From the NCBI GenBank assembly GCA_012932295.1, contig JAAONU010000001.1, forward strand, positions 39,480,780 through 39,544,779: a DNA stretch of 64,000 nucleotides, written 5' to 3'. Shown piece by piece: positions 12,217 through 24,285 of this stretch (its first letter is position 1; each line of letters begins with the position of its first letter). The notes beneath the pieces are model-generated. The model did not search any database, was not told the origin of the DNA, and was given only the letters and a program-made list of their open reading frames with translations. This stretch comes from Cyclina sinensis (lineage: Eukaryota; Mollusca; Bivalvia; Venerida; Veneridae). The translations under genes were made by a program, and so were the position numbers.

Positions 12217-13470
12217 GTTTCTTGTTGATTTTTCTTTTGATCCCTCATAAATGATTTACAGTTCAGGGGACGGTAAGGATCTTATAGGTACAGGTTTGAT
12301 GACCGGAAAGATGAAGGTATTTGATCAGGAATGCACCCTTACTAACCTTTTACCAACATAATTCTGTGCGTCCATATTTGAACCGTAGAACGAATAAATA
12401 GTAAAATATCAGACAAACCTCCTCACGTGTCCAAGGATTACTTTCTAGATATGTACTCTGAAAATGAGTCAAACGACTCAAAAGCAGCTTATATCTAGTT
12501 TCAATTTGAAAAAAATAAATGAAAATGAAATACAGTTTCACTTGAACACAACGACTTTATAATGTTACCACGGGGCTAGAACTTTCCCTCTGTCACAGCT
12601 CCAGCCTGAATCAAATCCGCGTCCACATAGTCAAACGAGCCTTGTTTCTTCTGCCCCGACAAGATGTATAATCGTTTAATACCTATCGCACTCGAGCTGC
12701 CAGTATGAGTTGCCTCCCCTATACATCTCTGAAAAGTACGTGAACAATGCAAATTGTGTCTTGTTATCTTTAGGGCATCTATCATATAAATTTATTCCTG
12801 TAATAAAGTTCGGAGATTTATGGTTCTCTGCGGACCCGGCTTGTTATCTGAGCCATCTATACACCTAAGGGATATCCATGGGTCACAGTAAAAGCTGAAA
12901 TTGTCAGTTTATCCGGAAATTGTTGCTAAATTATCCAAATAAAATTTCTAAAATTAAGCTGTAGTTGAATCAGTGACATTTTGTATCAGTTAAAACATTG
13001 ACTGGTATGACCTTGTAATACTTTGAAACGTGTAAAAAGCGCAATCAAATGAATATTTGCATTCACTGGGTTAAAGTAGATATAGGAAGGTAGTAATTTA
13101 TTTTACTACAGCATTATTTTCAACAAATGACCTAAGACTTAAAGATTTAAAAAAACCTTTAAAAATGTAATGACAAGCTTGCATATTAAGAAATGCCTAT
13201 GATTGTGACCGTCACCTAAATCTAAAACCGACTGCATACAATTGATTTTTGTACTGGCTTCAGTTATAATTTTAAAAAAAAGAAATTAATTTTTGTTGGA
13301 TATTTAAGAAGGATAATCTTTTGTATGAAATTAGAATCAGTTAATCATTTTATTTGTCAGAAGTATCTTTTCTCATTTATCATTATTAAACTGTATCACA
13401 AAAAAAAGAAATGTTTCCGCACGAGCGCCAGAAGCAACTTGGATTTTGATTCGCTGGTGGTAAATTCGCT

Positions 13471-13490
13471 CCGCCCCCTCTAACCAATAA
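13471..13490 (+). promoter_or_regulatory. Possible METRNL core promoter elements (GC box, CCAAT)
   Basis: CCGCCCCCTC (13471-13480) is an Sp1/KLF-type GC box, and CCAAT lies at 13484-13488, about 270 bp upstream of the METRNL start codon. The surrounding 60 bp is richer in CpG than the flanks. No clear TATA box is seen. The link to METRNL is by position only. Confidence 0.35.
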
Positions 13491-13757
13491 AAACCTTCGT
13501 ACCGTGGAATTAATAATCCAGTTTTACTCTGACTGCGATTAGAAGAGGGTTTAAAACTATTTCAATTTAAATGCATTTACAGTACAGAGTGTTTAGTGAA
13601 ATTGTGCAGGTGTGCAAGTTAAAGCTTTAAATTAAATAAGCGGATTTACAAACAGTTTTGTCTTATTGGATTTTATAAAAAGGGTTAAAAACATACAAAT
13701 GAAAGTTGAAAATTAAGCCGTAAAAAGATATTTGTGACAGATTTTAGAGACCTAAAG

Positions 13758-13852
13758 ATGGAGTTATACTTGCTTCAGGTGTGGTGGATGTTGGTCCTAC
13801 TGGTGAATCTTTCATCACAACATCAGTGTGAGCAGTGCGACTGTATTGTCAG
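13758..13852 (+). CDS. METRNL: METRNL exon 1 (signal peptide)
   Basis: ATG at 13758 gives MELYLLQVWWMLVLLVNLSS, a typical signal peptide, then QHQCEQCDCIV. The donor is CAG|GTACTA and the exon ends in phase 2, matching the acceptor at 17881. The cluster C24, C27, C29 supplies the N-terminal cysteine of the meteorin fold plus two extra cysteines. Confidence 0.88.
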
Positions 13853-16191
13853 GTACTAAATAAAACTTTTCTTTGAATTAAAATGCTAATTTAGTTATAC
13901 AGAGGTATACTTTTGACTTTGAGTTTATCACACGGGGCATAATGTACTGGTATAAAACATAGAATACAATAGGGAAATATATAGGTATTGAAAAAAGTCA
14001 TTCTTCAAGTTAAATATTCTTTCAGACATGGACAATGCGGCGCTGTATCTGAAAAAAAAAACAATCGTTATAAGAAGTCTACTGTTCATTTAAGAAGGAA
14101 AATTATAGAAACTTTGTCTCTAAAACTTAAATAGTTAACAGAATGTACTTCACTTCAAAGCCTTACGTACCCAGAAAAAACAAACCAACATAAAAACGTC
14201 ATTTTCTTCAACAGCACGAATAGGGAACGCAGATTTTTTTGGCAGTCGCTATTTTAAACTTCAGTTTTTGTAATTCTTCACTTATTCACCCCCATTATCA
14301 TAACATCCTTTACAAAGATACAATTGTTTTATTTTAGGTGATATAATGAACTATTTAACGTGAAATGCAAATTTGATCACTGTGCCATTTTGATGCACCG
14401 GCTTTACACTTAACAAAAGACGTGATAGATTGGTTTGATTTTACCCTTAAATATCAAAACAAGTGTTCTGTATAAATGACACTACTACATAATAAAGACT
14501 TAGGTAATATTCTAACTTAACATGTTCATTAAAAGTACGTCTATCACATTACGTTCAGTGTTAGATGTAGAAAGCTTAAGGCGATAGTTTCAATAAATCA
14601 CGTCATACTGTGTTCACATGATGTCATTTCTAGTATAAATTGGCAAGTAAGGTTGTCACGCATCATGGTCCATTTAGCACGTGTACACATGTATATACCG
14701 AACGACGATATCATATTTCATCGCCATAAACACGTGCATCACACCTGATTCAAAACTTTCCCGCCCTATAACTTTTAGGAATAAGATCACGTGACCAATG
14801 TTCATTAACTATTTATAATTACGTGCCAAAGAATTTACTAGTTTGCGAACATGTGGGCGAATAACGCCCAAGACAGTTCTTCAAATTCTTGTTGAAAGGA
14901 AAGAATTAAATGAAGTTGAATTTGAAACAGTAAGTTCAGGTTTTCCTAGGAAGTTTGGGGTAGATCTAAGGGGTTTCATGTAGAACCACATCACAGTCTT
15001 AATGCTATGGACCGCGAATGCAACAGATATTTTCTTATCATCAAAAAAGTTTATCTGTAAGGTTTAACACTGTAACTAGAGATACCAAGAGTAATCTTGA
15101 GATTATTAAATCATAACACAGCGTTGTGTTTACTTATAAATCATAAAATGTTTAGACTAAGTCTTCAAATAAATATTTTTGGAAACAACATGTCACATTG
15201 ACGAATTGTAAACAAAAACGCTGTTCAAATGTTGAAAGTAATATAATATGTAATATGACATAGGTGGATCCCGCTGTACATAATTTTATAACAACTTGGA
15301 AAGATGTCTGAAAAATGAGTACCTGAAAGAGATAAAAAAGTCTGCTGAACTATCGCGAATCTTAGTACATATGAACATTTCGTGGCTAGGAGGTTGCGAT
15401 TTAAGTTACTGTTCTTTTTATCGGTCTATGTTTTTTTAACATCAATGTTCACTTAAATCTTTAGGTGCGAATGAATTTTATATGGACGTACTTTCCAATC
15501 TGACTAAAGTTCCTTCGTGAAAGTGAAATTTTGGTACTGAGACAGCCTCTATTCTTTCTTTTATATTGTTACATACATATTGGCTTTATATCAGTACCAG
15601 AATACTTTTATACCAGTCACCACAAGTGTTTAGTTGGCACCTCACTCACCACCGCACGTATGTTGTTTCACAGACAATGTTGGCAATGGTCCCGCTATTT
15701 TCAGACAACCGTTTTGATCCCTGTACGCTGTCTAGACTAGTTTTATGCTGCAAAATTTTTTTGTTCATTCGTCTCTGGTTTTGACATTATTCTGTTTGAT
15801 TGACTTATACACCGTAGGACCATTACGCAGACAGGTTATGCAATGCAAATGGAACAACCACAGTCTTGATTTCAGGAACAAATAGGTCAAGGTCGACGTA
15901 AAAGGTGTAGTGGGCCAATGGTCTGTCTCATCCAGTTTTCAAGGTCGACATAAAGGGTGTAGTGGGCCAATGGTCTGTCTCATCCAGTTTTCAAGGTCGA
16001 CGTAAAGGCTGTAGTGGGCCAATGGTCTGTCTCATCCAGTTTTGTAGTGATCAAAACATTGTAAAAAAAATCAAAAGTAAGTGAGTTTACCTAAGTAGGC
16101 TTCGCTGCATCACCACTAGTTTGTTTCAGTGGCCAAGGAAGGTATTTCTGTTTTTTATGTTTGTGGAAGGAGGAGGGGGGATGGGGTTTGT

Positions 16192-16222
<31 letters not shown>

Positions 16223-19200
16223 GGCAGACAAAAACAGACAAGCCCAATTACAAATAATTCTCCAGTGGCGAAAGGCAAATATTCTGAAAGTCGGTTCATT
16301 GTAAAGACACGTTTAAAACGGAAACGTTTATCATTTTTGACGTGTCAGAAAAAAATACCAGCGTTGTAATTTATAACAGAACATAAGCTTTCCTTTACAT
16401 ACACGTGGATTCGCAAGGCGTTGTTTATTTACATTCTAAAATCTCTAAATAGATTTTAAGTGGGGCTGTTTGTCATAGTATTAAGGTAATGGCGATTATC
16501 ATAATGTCCTTATGATGAAAGCACCCGAAATATCGTCCCCCGATAGCTGCTATCAGCTGCCCCAATCTCCGTTCAGTTTATCAGACCGAGTCAGTTTTAT
16601 ACAATTTGAAACTGAAGTGTTTTGTCCTAGGTTTGGGAATGCAAGTCGTAACACCTTTTTAATCAAGTTTTTGTCCCTTTTGCACAAAACAGCACCATTG
16701 AGGCAATGGTAATGCGATCTGTAGTTGGAAGATTATTTAGATATTTCAGTGATTACAAGGGCGTGAAACGTCGTATCGTCTTTTGACATCTAAAGTGGTT
16801 CTCGCTGTCCAAATAGACTTTTAGACCTTGGTATGTTACACAAATGGCAATTATCGTTCATTTACAGTGTGTTTTGAAGATTTTTTTTCGCAATGTATTA
16901 CGCTTACAGTTGAGAACGCAGAACAAGTAGATTATTGATTGTAGTTTAAGTTTACCAATGTTTTTTTTTATATTTCATTGACATTAAACTGTTACAAAAT
17001 GTCCAATATTTTAGCCATAATTAACACTATGCAAGATCTATGTTATTCCGCTTTTAAAAGAAGAATTCCTTTAAATGGAATTGAGAGAACGAAACCACCC
17101 ATTTCCCATGTTAAAAGTTAAAACTGTCGGTCTTTTATGTTAAAGGTTAAGACGAAAAGTTTTTGTGTCTAGGCTATGCTTATTTGTGTACCAAAGTATG
17201 GCCCGAATTTTAGACCAGTCATGATGATTATAATTTGATTGATGAAACTAATCTCTGTATCAAAATATCCATGACCTAGTTCTTTTCAAAACACAAAACG
17301 ATGATACTTGCTTGTCAAAAAAAAAACCTTTGGGTTAATTGCATTTCTTGTTGTTAGATAATTCCAAATTAATAAACTTGCAGACGCTCTAGAGATTTGA
17401 TATAGGAATATGTGAATGACTATTTGGGCGTTTGCCAGAGAACTAAAGAAGACACGTGACCTTTCAGACGACAATCTATTTGATTTAAAGACAGAAGTCA
17501 AGCGTATAAGATAAAATGGTTTTGTCATTCTTACATTTTAATATCACTTATGATTAATGAAATTTACATGAAAAGTGCTGACATGTGGCCCAAGTGAGTA
17601 GACCACAGGCACAATTTTATCTAGACACGACAGCCGGCTGACACAAGAAAAACGAAGTTTTACTTCAAGTCATATTTTCTTCTTTTCCTTAATTCGGAAT
17701 AATTAATTAGTTGTTTCATCTATAATTGATATAAAACGCACGCACACGATACAAAAATGCTTTAAGCCATAAAAAGTATCAAATATATTCATTGTTGTTA
17801 ATGACTGTTCTTGGCACGATCAATCATACAGGGACGCTTAAACGCTATGATACTTTTATTGTTACTTTTTTTGATTTACAGTTCTGACGATGCCACCAGA
17901 GGAGTTCACCTAACAACGCTCACATGTATGGATGGCTCTGTCACATGGTACAATCCAACAGGTGCGTTGCGAATCGAACTCAGACCGGAAAGACCCGGAC
18001 ACTTCCGATCCTGCTTTGTTGTAGACTCTGGGGATGTGAAGCTAAAAGTTTCACGAGAGGCAGACTTGGATATCAATACAAAGTCTCCATCGCAGAGAAC
18101 AAGGTTCATTCTTAATGACCACAATCTCCAAACCTTAATTACCTCTAAAGGGAAAAGCAATGAAGTTTGCATCCAGGCCACCAATTCCGTGATACTATAT
18201 TTTGAACCGGAAGTTGATTCAAGACTAGGCTACCAGAAAATATTCTTCCAATATGATACGACGTTTACGCCAGAAGTTGAAAAATCCTCAATTGAAGGTA
18301 AATTATTTCGATTTCGCAATGAACGAATCATTTCAAATGAAATTGTGTGCATGGTTCATTTTTATCAGATTTAAAAGTGTATGTGAGCAAGGGCCGGGTA
18401 GTGATAATGCTTGTACCATGCTGCCTGTACCTCTCTCCACTCCGTTTCTAATATCGTGAATGTCATAAAGGGGCCTATCTCAGATGTAGCAACAGAATTC
18501 GAATTGGTAAATAAAACATTTCAAACAATTAAAAGTAACCATTCAATTCGATTGAGAAACATTTCTACAGACCTTCTTGAAGTGTAACTGCGGTTAATTG
18601 ATATCACCTCGTGCTGTTTATCTGTAGACTGCTTCAATAATATTTTAATAATTTCATAAAGTATGCTGCACACTCAAACACTGGATCTTTTGAATTTCTT
18701 TTAAATATCGTCTTCAATGAACTGTTCATCTTAAACATTTTAAGAGTTTAGTTCTGTAAATAAAGATGACATCCGCAGGCTTTGCTCAGTTCACATTTCA
18801 AAAGACTCTTAAGTTGCGCTTCTTTTTGTGAATAACCTAACAGTTAGCGATTCAAAAATTTCTTAAAAGTGTTGCCGCGTCCCATAAAAGTTTTATATCA
18901 TATTAATGCGCCTTTTAAATAATATTAAGAAAGAACAAGAAAAGACCCGGATAATAGCTATGTTAATATTTGTTGCTGTGACTTTATGGTATTCCTGTTT
19001 TTGAAGATACACGACCAAACACCTGTTTTAGAAAGTTTACAGCTCGCCCTCATTTATTTGCTAGTTTTATGAAAGCGTAGCTAATAAGCGCACCTGGCCA
19101 TTAAATAGTACAGTCGTGCACTCGAACAATCCGTGCATTGTATGGGTGAATATCAAACGCGTATAAATTGCTCATCAGAGTTACTGTTAACCTTTTGTGA

Positions 19201-22200
19201 TTGGTATAATATTTCATGTTTAGTGAGTTCTTAAATACATGCATATTTCACGCAGATTTGCTCCGGTCGTCCGGTTCGACAACCCCGTCTAGTGTCCGGG
19301 ATCAGTGGTCCTTGCTTTCTTCCGCTTAATTAGCTTGTCCAGAACCTCCCTCTATAATAATTAATAACAAACAGGTTATTGAGGAAAAAAAAAATAAACG
19401 TACGCACAAATTCACAATCGATTTTAGACGTTGCCACCTACATCGTTTGCTTGTAGGTTTTAGGCATTAATTACGTCGATATGGTAAGAAGATTGAATTG
19501 AAATTTTAACAAGATTTTACGAGCTATTTACTTCTGCTTTGCTTAAATTTTACGACAAAAACTATATAGCGATCATAATTAGTGATCGATGTTCCTTCTG
19601 TTATCCACATTCACTCTCACCTCGACTATAATTATAGTTAAGGGATCGAGGACACTTCAGTGCAAAATGTATATAATATTACAAGTATTTATCCACCAAA
19701 GGGAAGATTGGCAACTTTGTACATCTATAATATTTTATGGAGTTGATACGAACACAACTTCTGTAATCAGATGAATTACTTTTTTAGATAATCCCCTTTT
19801 CTTGTTCATACTGTCGTGGAATTTAAACTAAAATCAACTCGGGGCTCTAAATGATCGATCGCTTTACAATGTACTTAGTATGTGAAACCTTGCCTATTGC
19901 TACAGGTTCATGTTAACGGGTGCTCTGTTGGCAAAGGAAACCAGTATTTACCAAAGAATATACGAGAACTGAATAATTGAGTAGAAAGTCAAGGTCACGG
20001 TCAGGATAATACATTATTATAGTCGATTTAAGAGTGTATATTTCAACCAATCCTTCATGGTTGTTCATGCGATTTAAGGGATGACATCTGAACAGGACAT
20101 AAACGGGAAGACGTTTCATCATTTTGGTATTGGATAGCTATACGTAGAAGGATGTCTGGAAACTTGATGCTGATAAATGTATTTAGAAAATGCAAAAACA
20201 TTATCTCTGACACGCTCTATATGAAAGGCAATACCAATAAAAACACATTGATTTCCTCTCGGAGAAAGTTTCGGGTCATAAAAAAGTATAGAGCAAAAAA
20301 GCGTCCAGTGACATGGACGTTTAAAATTAGAAACAGGAAGTCGCGCCGTCACGAAAATATTGGTTTCTTCCGCTCACCATCTATCTTGTATCTAGTGATG
20401 ATTATCTTAAATAATGTTGAAATTACGTGTACTCTTGTCAATGAAATTATTTATTTGCAACATAAAAGTAAAATTAATTTCAATCAAATCGGTTGATGAT
20501 TATGCGTCGGCCTACAGTTGGGTGAAAATGCTGTGAAAAGCAGCTTCTGAAAAAAAGACTTTGGTGTTAAATTACTTTCATATACAGTGTATTTGATTTA
20601 AACTTCAGGAAGATTTTATTCATTCATATTTCTATTGAATATATGACGGTAATAAAAATGAGAAACCGATTTAAAATCGTATGACATATTGTAAAACCGC
20701 TGAGGCATAAGCAAAGCAAATTATTGAAGCGATGATCATTTCAATTTATGCTTAGCACACAACAATATTTCTAGTTGTTTAGATGATTAGCAAGTTGTTT
20801 TTTTTTAAAAAAAGGTGCTCTGATCACCTTCCCCTACCCCTCCTCCTCACAAAGTCCCTTTTAATTTTTGGTTATTTTTTTGGTGATGTATTCATAACTT
20901 CAGGTCTCAAATACTTACTTCAGATTTGGAGAGATTTTTTTATCACTCATCCTGACTTGATATAGCAAAGATCTGTATCTGATTATGAAAGTTTCAGAGA
21001 ACCTGCACAATATTACTCATAATATTATCTAGGTATAGTTGCTGAGTCATATCTGTGAGCAATTCTAAAAAATCGCAAGCACTCTCAGGTTTTACAAGAG
21101 AACATTCGATGAGTTTTTGTTCCATCTTTCTCAAAGAGTTTAGTTTTTGCGGTTTGTTTATCAGCATGATTGTGGCAAAAGATATTAGGCAAAAATAGTC
21201 AGCACTTGTCACAGACGACAAAAAAACATTGGCGGCAAAGGGTTAAAGGTTAAGTTACAGGACGTTCTATATAAAAAAAATAAGTAAAGATTTAATTTTA
21301 AACGGTAATGACTTAAAATGATTAATGATAATATTTCGTTATTTATTTTGGAAAAAAAAGTTCACAGAAACATTCATCAATCTCTTTCTGTTCATAACTT
21401 ATCATTTAGTTATCACGGATGTAGTTGTTTAGGAAGTCTTTCATTGATGGCGGTTTTGTGATGTGCTGAACAGGGTCTAAAGGTTTAATACAAATGTGGA
21501 AAAAACAAGGCCGATAAAAATACGTTTTCTTTTTTTCAGAATGTCGACCTTGTAGCGAGGAAGAGATACTTAAGGCCTACTGCTCCAGCGATTTTGGTAA
21601 ACAAAATTTATAATTTATTCTCAGATAACTTTTGATTTATTTTCGATTTATTTGCATACTTATGTGCGTGTGTGTGTATGTTGTATCTGGTTTATATCAG
21701 GAAAAAAATTAAGTTGCGTATTTTTCTCTTTTTTTTTCGTATAGACACATTTTAAATGTCGTCTGCTCGTTAAATGTTAAGTATGATTTATACTGCAGAG
21801 GACTTTGGAATTTAAGTACGTGTTAATGTGGACACGTCCTTCAAAGGTCTTCAGCGTTCTTTTTTAAAATTCGTTCTTATATATTTGAAAACGGATTAAA
21901 TTGTAGCTCGCATTCTTGAAGGGCTTAACATGCTGTGATTCAGACACGCGGCGATTTATATTTTTATTTTGTATGAGTTCCTTTTATTCCTTGGCAAATA
22001 ATGAAATTCATTATTTCTTTATGTACGACAGTACACGAATTATTTTGTCATTCTATGCCATGTTTCTGCACGAATAGCTTGGCCATGTGGTCAATTAAGA
22101 AAAAAGACTGTCGTTGGGAATTAAGAATGTATGTAACAGGATATGACAGCTCCTCGGGTCCACGTAATGTATATGAGGAAAGGCTTTCAATTCAGTTTTA

Positions 22201-22544
22201 GTTAAAACCATATATTTTCCAAATGCTTTTCAGTTGTTGTTGGAAGCATGGAGTCGGTAAACCACCATGACGACATTGGCAAGACCAAGATCGAAGTAGA
22301 GGTCGCTCAGATTATCCGTCACACTGGTTCCCACTTTTCCAGACTGCGTCGAGACTCGCCACTCAGGGGAACCATTCTCGCTCCCAGGAAATGTGGAGTT
22401 ACCAAGGGCGACGGCTTATTTCTTATGACTGGAAGAGTGCGCCTTGGCGAGTTGACCATGGGTTGCGCCCCTTATTTGGATGAGTGGGAATCAATTGTCA
22501 ATAGAGCAGAGCTCGAGGGACGTATGGAGTGCACGAAAGATTGA
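13758..22544 (+). CDS. METRNL: Meteorin-like secreted protein, complete four-exon gene
   Basis: Exons 13758-13852, 17882-18297, 21540-21596 and 22234-22544 join in frame to 292 residues plus stop, the usual length for METRN/METRNL. Residues 1-20 form a signal peptide with hydrophobic core VWWMLVLLVNL, so the product is secreted. Family landmarks, from memory of the vertebrate proteins, are GSVTWYNPTGAL (50-61), CRPCSEEEIL (172-181), CSSDFVVVGS (185-194), VAQIIRH (213-219), KCGV (242-245), FLMTG (252-256), LGELTMGCAP (260-269) and a C-terminal EC (288-289). The N-terminal half corresponds to the CUB-like region and the C-terminal half to the NTR-like region. Vertebrate members are secreted neurotrophic/immune-metabolic factors; the function in this animal is unknown. 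Introns are phase 2, 1 and 1. METRN and METRNL cannot be told apart here; the neighbour favours METRNL. There is no N-glycosylation sequon. Confidence 0.93.
15889..16043. repeat. 52-bp tandem triplication in METRNL intron 1
   Basis: Three near-identical 52-bp copies start at 15889, 15941 and 15993. Each begins AAGGTCGAC(G/A)TAAA and contains TAGTGGGCCAATGGTCTGTC, including a GGCCAATGG CCAAT-type motif. Copies differ at only a few positions, implying a recent origin. Confidence 0.95.
16168..16224. repeat. Purine tract, (TG)n and 19-bp G run
   Basis: GGAGGAGGGGGG, a GGGG, about nine TG dinucleotides and an uninterrupted run of 19 G at 16206-16224 stand on the sense strand of METRNL intron 1. 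It meets the pattern for a G-quadruplex and for Z-DNA in the TG part. G-run lengths in assemblies are often unreliable. Confidence 0.9.
17882..18297 (+). CDS. METRNL: METRNL exon 2 (CUB-like half)
   Basis: The acceptor is a T-rich tract ending TTTACAG at 17881; the donor is GAAG|GTAAAT at 18298. The exon encodes residues 32-170 and the first base of 171. C47, C76 and C128 match three family cysteines, and GSVTWYNPTGALR is the most conserved block. The frame runs open upstream of the acceptor as far as 17811, but the upstream part has only a TTG and is intron. Confidence 0.93.
21540..21596 (+). CDS. METRNL: METRNL exon 3 (CRPC micro-exon)
   Basis: This 57-bp exon is too short for ORF scanning. 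It encodes CRPCSEEEILKAYCSSDF, flanked by TTTTTTCAG and by TTTTG|GTAAAC. The C-x-x-C and C-x-S-D-F cysteines (C172, C175, C185) match the family's CRPCS...CTSDF signature. It is phase 1 at both ends, in frame with exons 2 and 4. Confidence 0.93.
22234..22544 (+). CDS. METRNL: METRNL exon 4 (NTR-like half and stop)
   Basis: The acceptor is TGCTTTTCAG at 22233. The exon encodes VVVGSMESV through ECTKD and ends with TGA at 22542-22544. KIEVEVAQIIRHTGSHF matches the family's VTVVVARVIRQTLPLF-type strand. C243, C267 and C289 complete the cysteine set. The ATG at 22248 is internal (M195), not a start. The UTR continues to a GTAAGT at 22719 or to the poly(A) signal at 22791. Confidence 0.95.
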
Positions 22545-22790
22545 CCAGCCGAGTGGGATTAAACACGTTATCTACCTCAGCCTCTCTCTGGAAACAGAAG
22601 TGATGTCATGAGGAGGAGACGCAGATCGCATCACTTCGATATGACAGAGAGGGTCATACAATCCCAGACCTTACTTTTTTCAGTTGCAAGGAGCTGACGA
22701 GAACCTCTTTTGCAGAAAGTAAGTTGATTAATTGTCTTAGAATTATTCTTCTGAAAATTGTAGCAGTAATCAACAATGTTATGTTTGTAA

Positions 22791-22796
22791 AATAAA
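22791..22796 (+). terminator. AATAAA poly(A) signal, proximal METRNL 3' end
   Basis: AATAAA stands 247 bp after the METRNL stop, with T-rich sequence (TTTTTCTTTC) and a GT-rich stretch downstream near 22829-22845. It would end an unspliced short 3' UTR at about 22.81 kb. It lies inside the alternative intron 22719-22928. Confidence 0.5.
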
Positions 22797-22928
22797 CATT
22801 TCGTTTTTCTTTCTCAGATTCTTTTTTCAGTATGCTTGGTTGTCTATTGGAATTAATTTAGATGAATATTTTAATTTCTTCACCTGATAGATCTAATAGT
22901 AAATTATTTTTCATGATCTGTTTTTCAG

Positions 22929-23068
22929 AATCGAGAAGGAACATAGCGATTTGACATTACTTACCATTAAATATGCCTCAAAAGGGTCTGGTCGAAACTT
23001 CACAAGGGGAGTTAACCTCCCAAATGTACCACGTCACCTAAGGAGGACATCAGTTACCGGACGAAATG
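22929..23068 (+). other. Candidate spliced 3' UTR or alternative exon of METRNL
   Basis: A TTTTTCAG acceptor at 22921-22928 and a strong ATG|GTAAGTATC donor at 23069 bound 140 bp. A matching donor, AAA|GTAAGT, lies at 22719 downstream of the METRNL stop. One frame is open right through (IEKEHSDLTLLTIKYASKGS onward), but it does not connect in phase with the METRNL frame across 22718. It is therefore more likely 3' UTR, or belongs to an isoform or transcript not seen here. Confidence 0.4.
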
Positions 23069-23125
23069 GTAAGTATCATAGACGATTCATTTTTAAAAAT
23101 ACATTAACTACACTTACAACTAGAC

Positions 23126-23160
23126 AAAAAGGGTCAAAGCACCAAAAAGGGTCAAAGCAC
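23126..23160. repeat. 18-bp direct duplication
   Basis: AAAAAGGGTCAAAGCAC occurs twice head to tail just after the candidate exon at 22929-23068, within its downstream intron. Confidence 0.85.
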
Positions 23161-23184
23161 TTCCTCCGTTTTCCAGCTTGAATT

Positions 23185-23217
23185 GTCAAGTCAAGTCAAG
23201 TCAACATCACTTTATTA
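23185..23217 (-). mobile_element. LINE-type 3' tail, reverse orientation
   Basis: Read on the minus strand, an AATAAAGTGATG is followed by TTGACTTGACTTGAC. The hexamer plus TTGAC repeats resembles the tails at 5.8 and 31.9 kb. No coding remnant could be read on the minus strand up to about 23.54 kb. Confidence 0.4.
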
Positions 23218-23542
23218 GAATTAAGCTTATACAGCTTATCTTCTTGTACAATAATGTTTCTATAGCATGCAACAAAGGTAAATAATCATTAATTGTACAT
23301 TAGTTATTTGAAACAGAATCAAATGCATATACGATCATATGACATATTGTCAACTTTATAAAGTGACCACTTTGAAAGAAGACAATGCTTTTTACAGATG
23401 AAACTTTTTTTGCACAGAAAATATCTAACTATTTAAAAGAACGATTAGTTCTATCCCTGCTTTTTTAACTCTTCAAAAAAATATTTAAAAAATTAATCTT
23501 GATAGATATTGAAATTTAATTATATTTATATTTTCATTTCAG

Positions 23543-24285
23543 TTCAAATCCGGACAGCCTGCCATAGAATCTGCCCTGAAATACACGGCAGTGCAGCTAC
23601 AAAAATGAAATGAACATTTGAAAGAACTGACCAATCAGAACGTGTAAAACTGTTACATTGATCTTGTGTCTGTGAGAAACAGTTGGAGAACTGACTGTAG
23701 TGTGTGATACCCTCACAGGATTCGAAATACTCTGCAGCTGTGTCTCGAGTGAACTTTACTGTCTCGAGTGTACTGAAGTGAACTTGCTCACGTGTATTTC
23801 ATGCACATGGACTATATACAAGAAGAACATTTTTAAATCACCGAATGAAGTATTACAGTTTGTATTAGTATTGTTCGTGTTTCAATGAATGGGTGACTTT
23901 AAATCTGGTTTGCGAATTATGTATTTCACTGACATGAAAAGGCAGAAACTGTTTGAAATATTTCCTAACTTAATAACCAAGTCTTATTAATAATATGGTA
24001 TGTGAAATTTGTATGAACATAACTTTATATACAGGTGGTTTTTTAAGTGTATTTGATTCAATGATAATTAAAACTGACTTTTGAAGCCCACCCCACCTGT
24101 CACTAAATAGTTAAATTGCATCACACTTTTTTCTTGAATTCATACATTAATCTGATTTTATTGTATTATAAAGGCATGAGATTATACCACTATAAAACGT
24201 TACAAATATATATATATTAGCGTCTTGTTATAATCACCGAGTAATCCATCTCCGAATGAAATAAAGATGTCTCAGGTATGATAAA
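23543..24285 (+). other. Candidate terminal exon of the long METRNL transcript
   Basis: The acceptor TTTTCATTTCAG ends at 23542. The frame left open by the exon at 22929-23068 continues for 22 codons (VQIRTACHRICPEIHGSAAT, then KMK, counting the split codon) to a TGA at 23611-23613. An AATAAA at 24260-24265 could end the transcript. There is no homology I recognise; transcript evidence is absent. Confidence 0.3.

Noticed and set aside
12576..12785. 69-codon minus-strand frame after a CAG acceptor-like site (GEATHTGSSSAIGIKRLYIL)
   Set aside because: Composition is protein-like, but there is no homology, no matching donor or partner exon, and it is too short to support.
17811..17881. Open frame upstream of METRNL exon 2 that could be a second N-terminus with a hydrophobic stretch
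   Set aside because: It opens with TTG, not ATG, and ends in a clear polypyrimidine tract and AG. Exon 1 at 13758 supplies a real signal peptide in the right phase.
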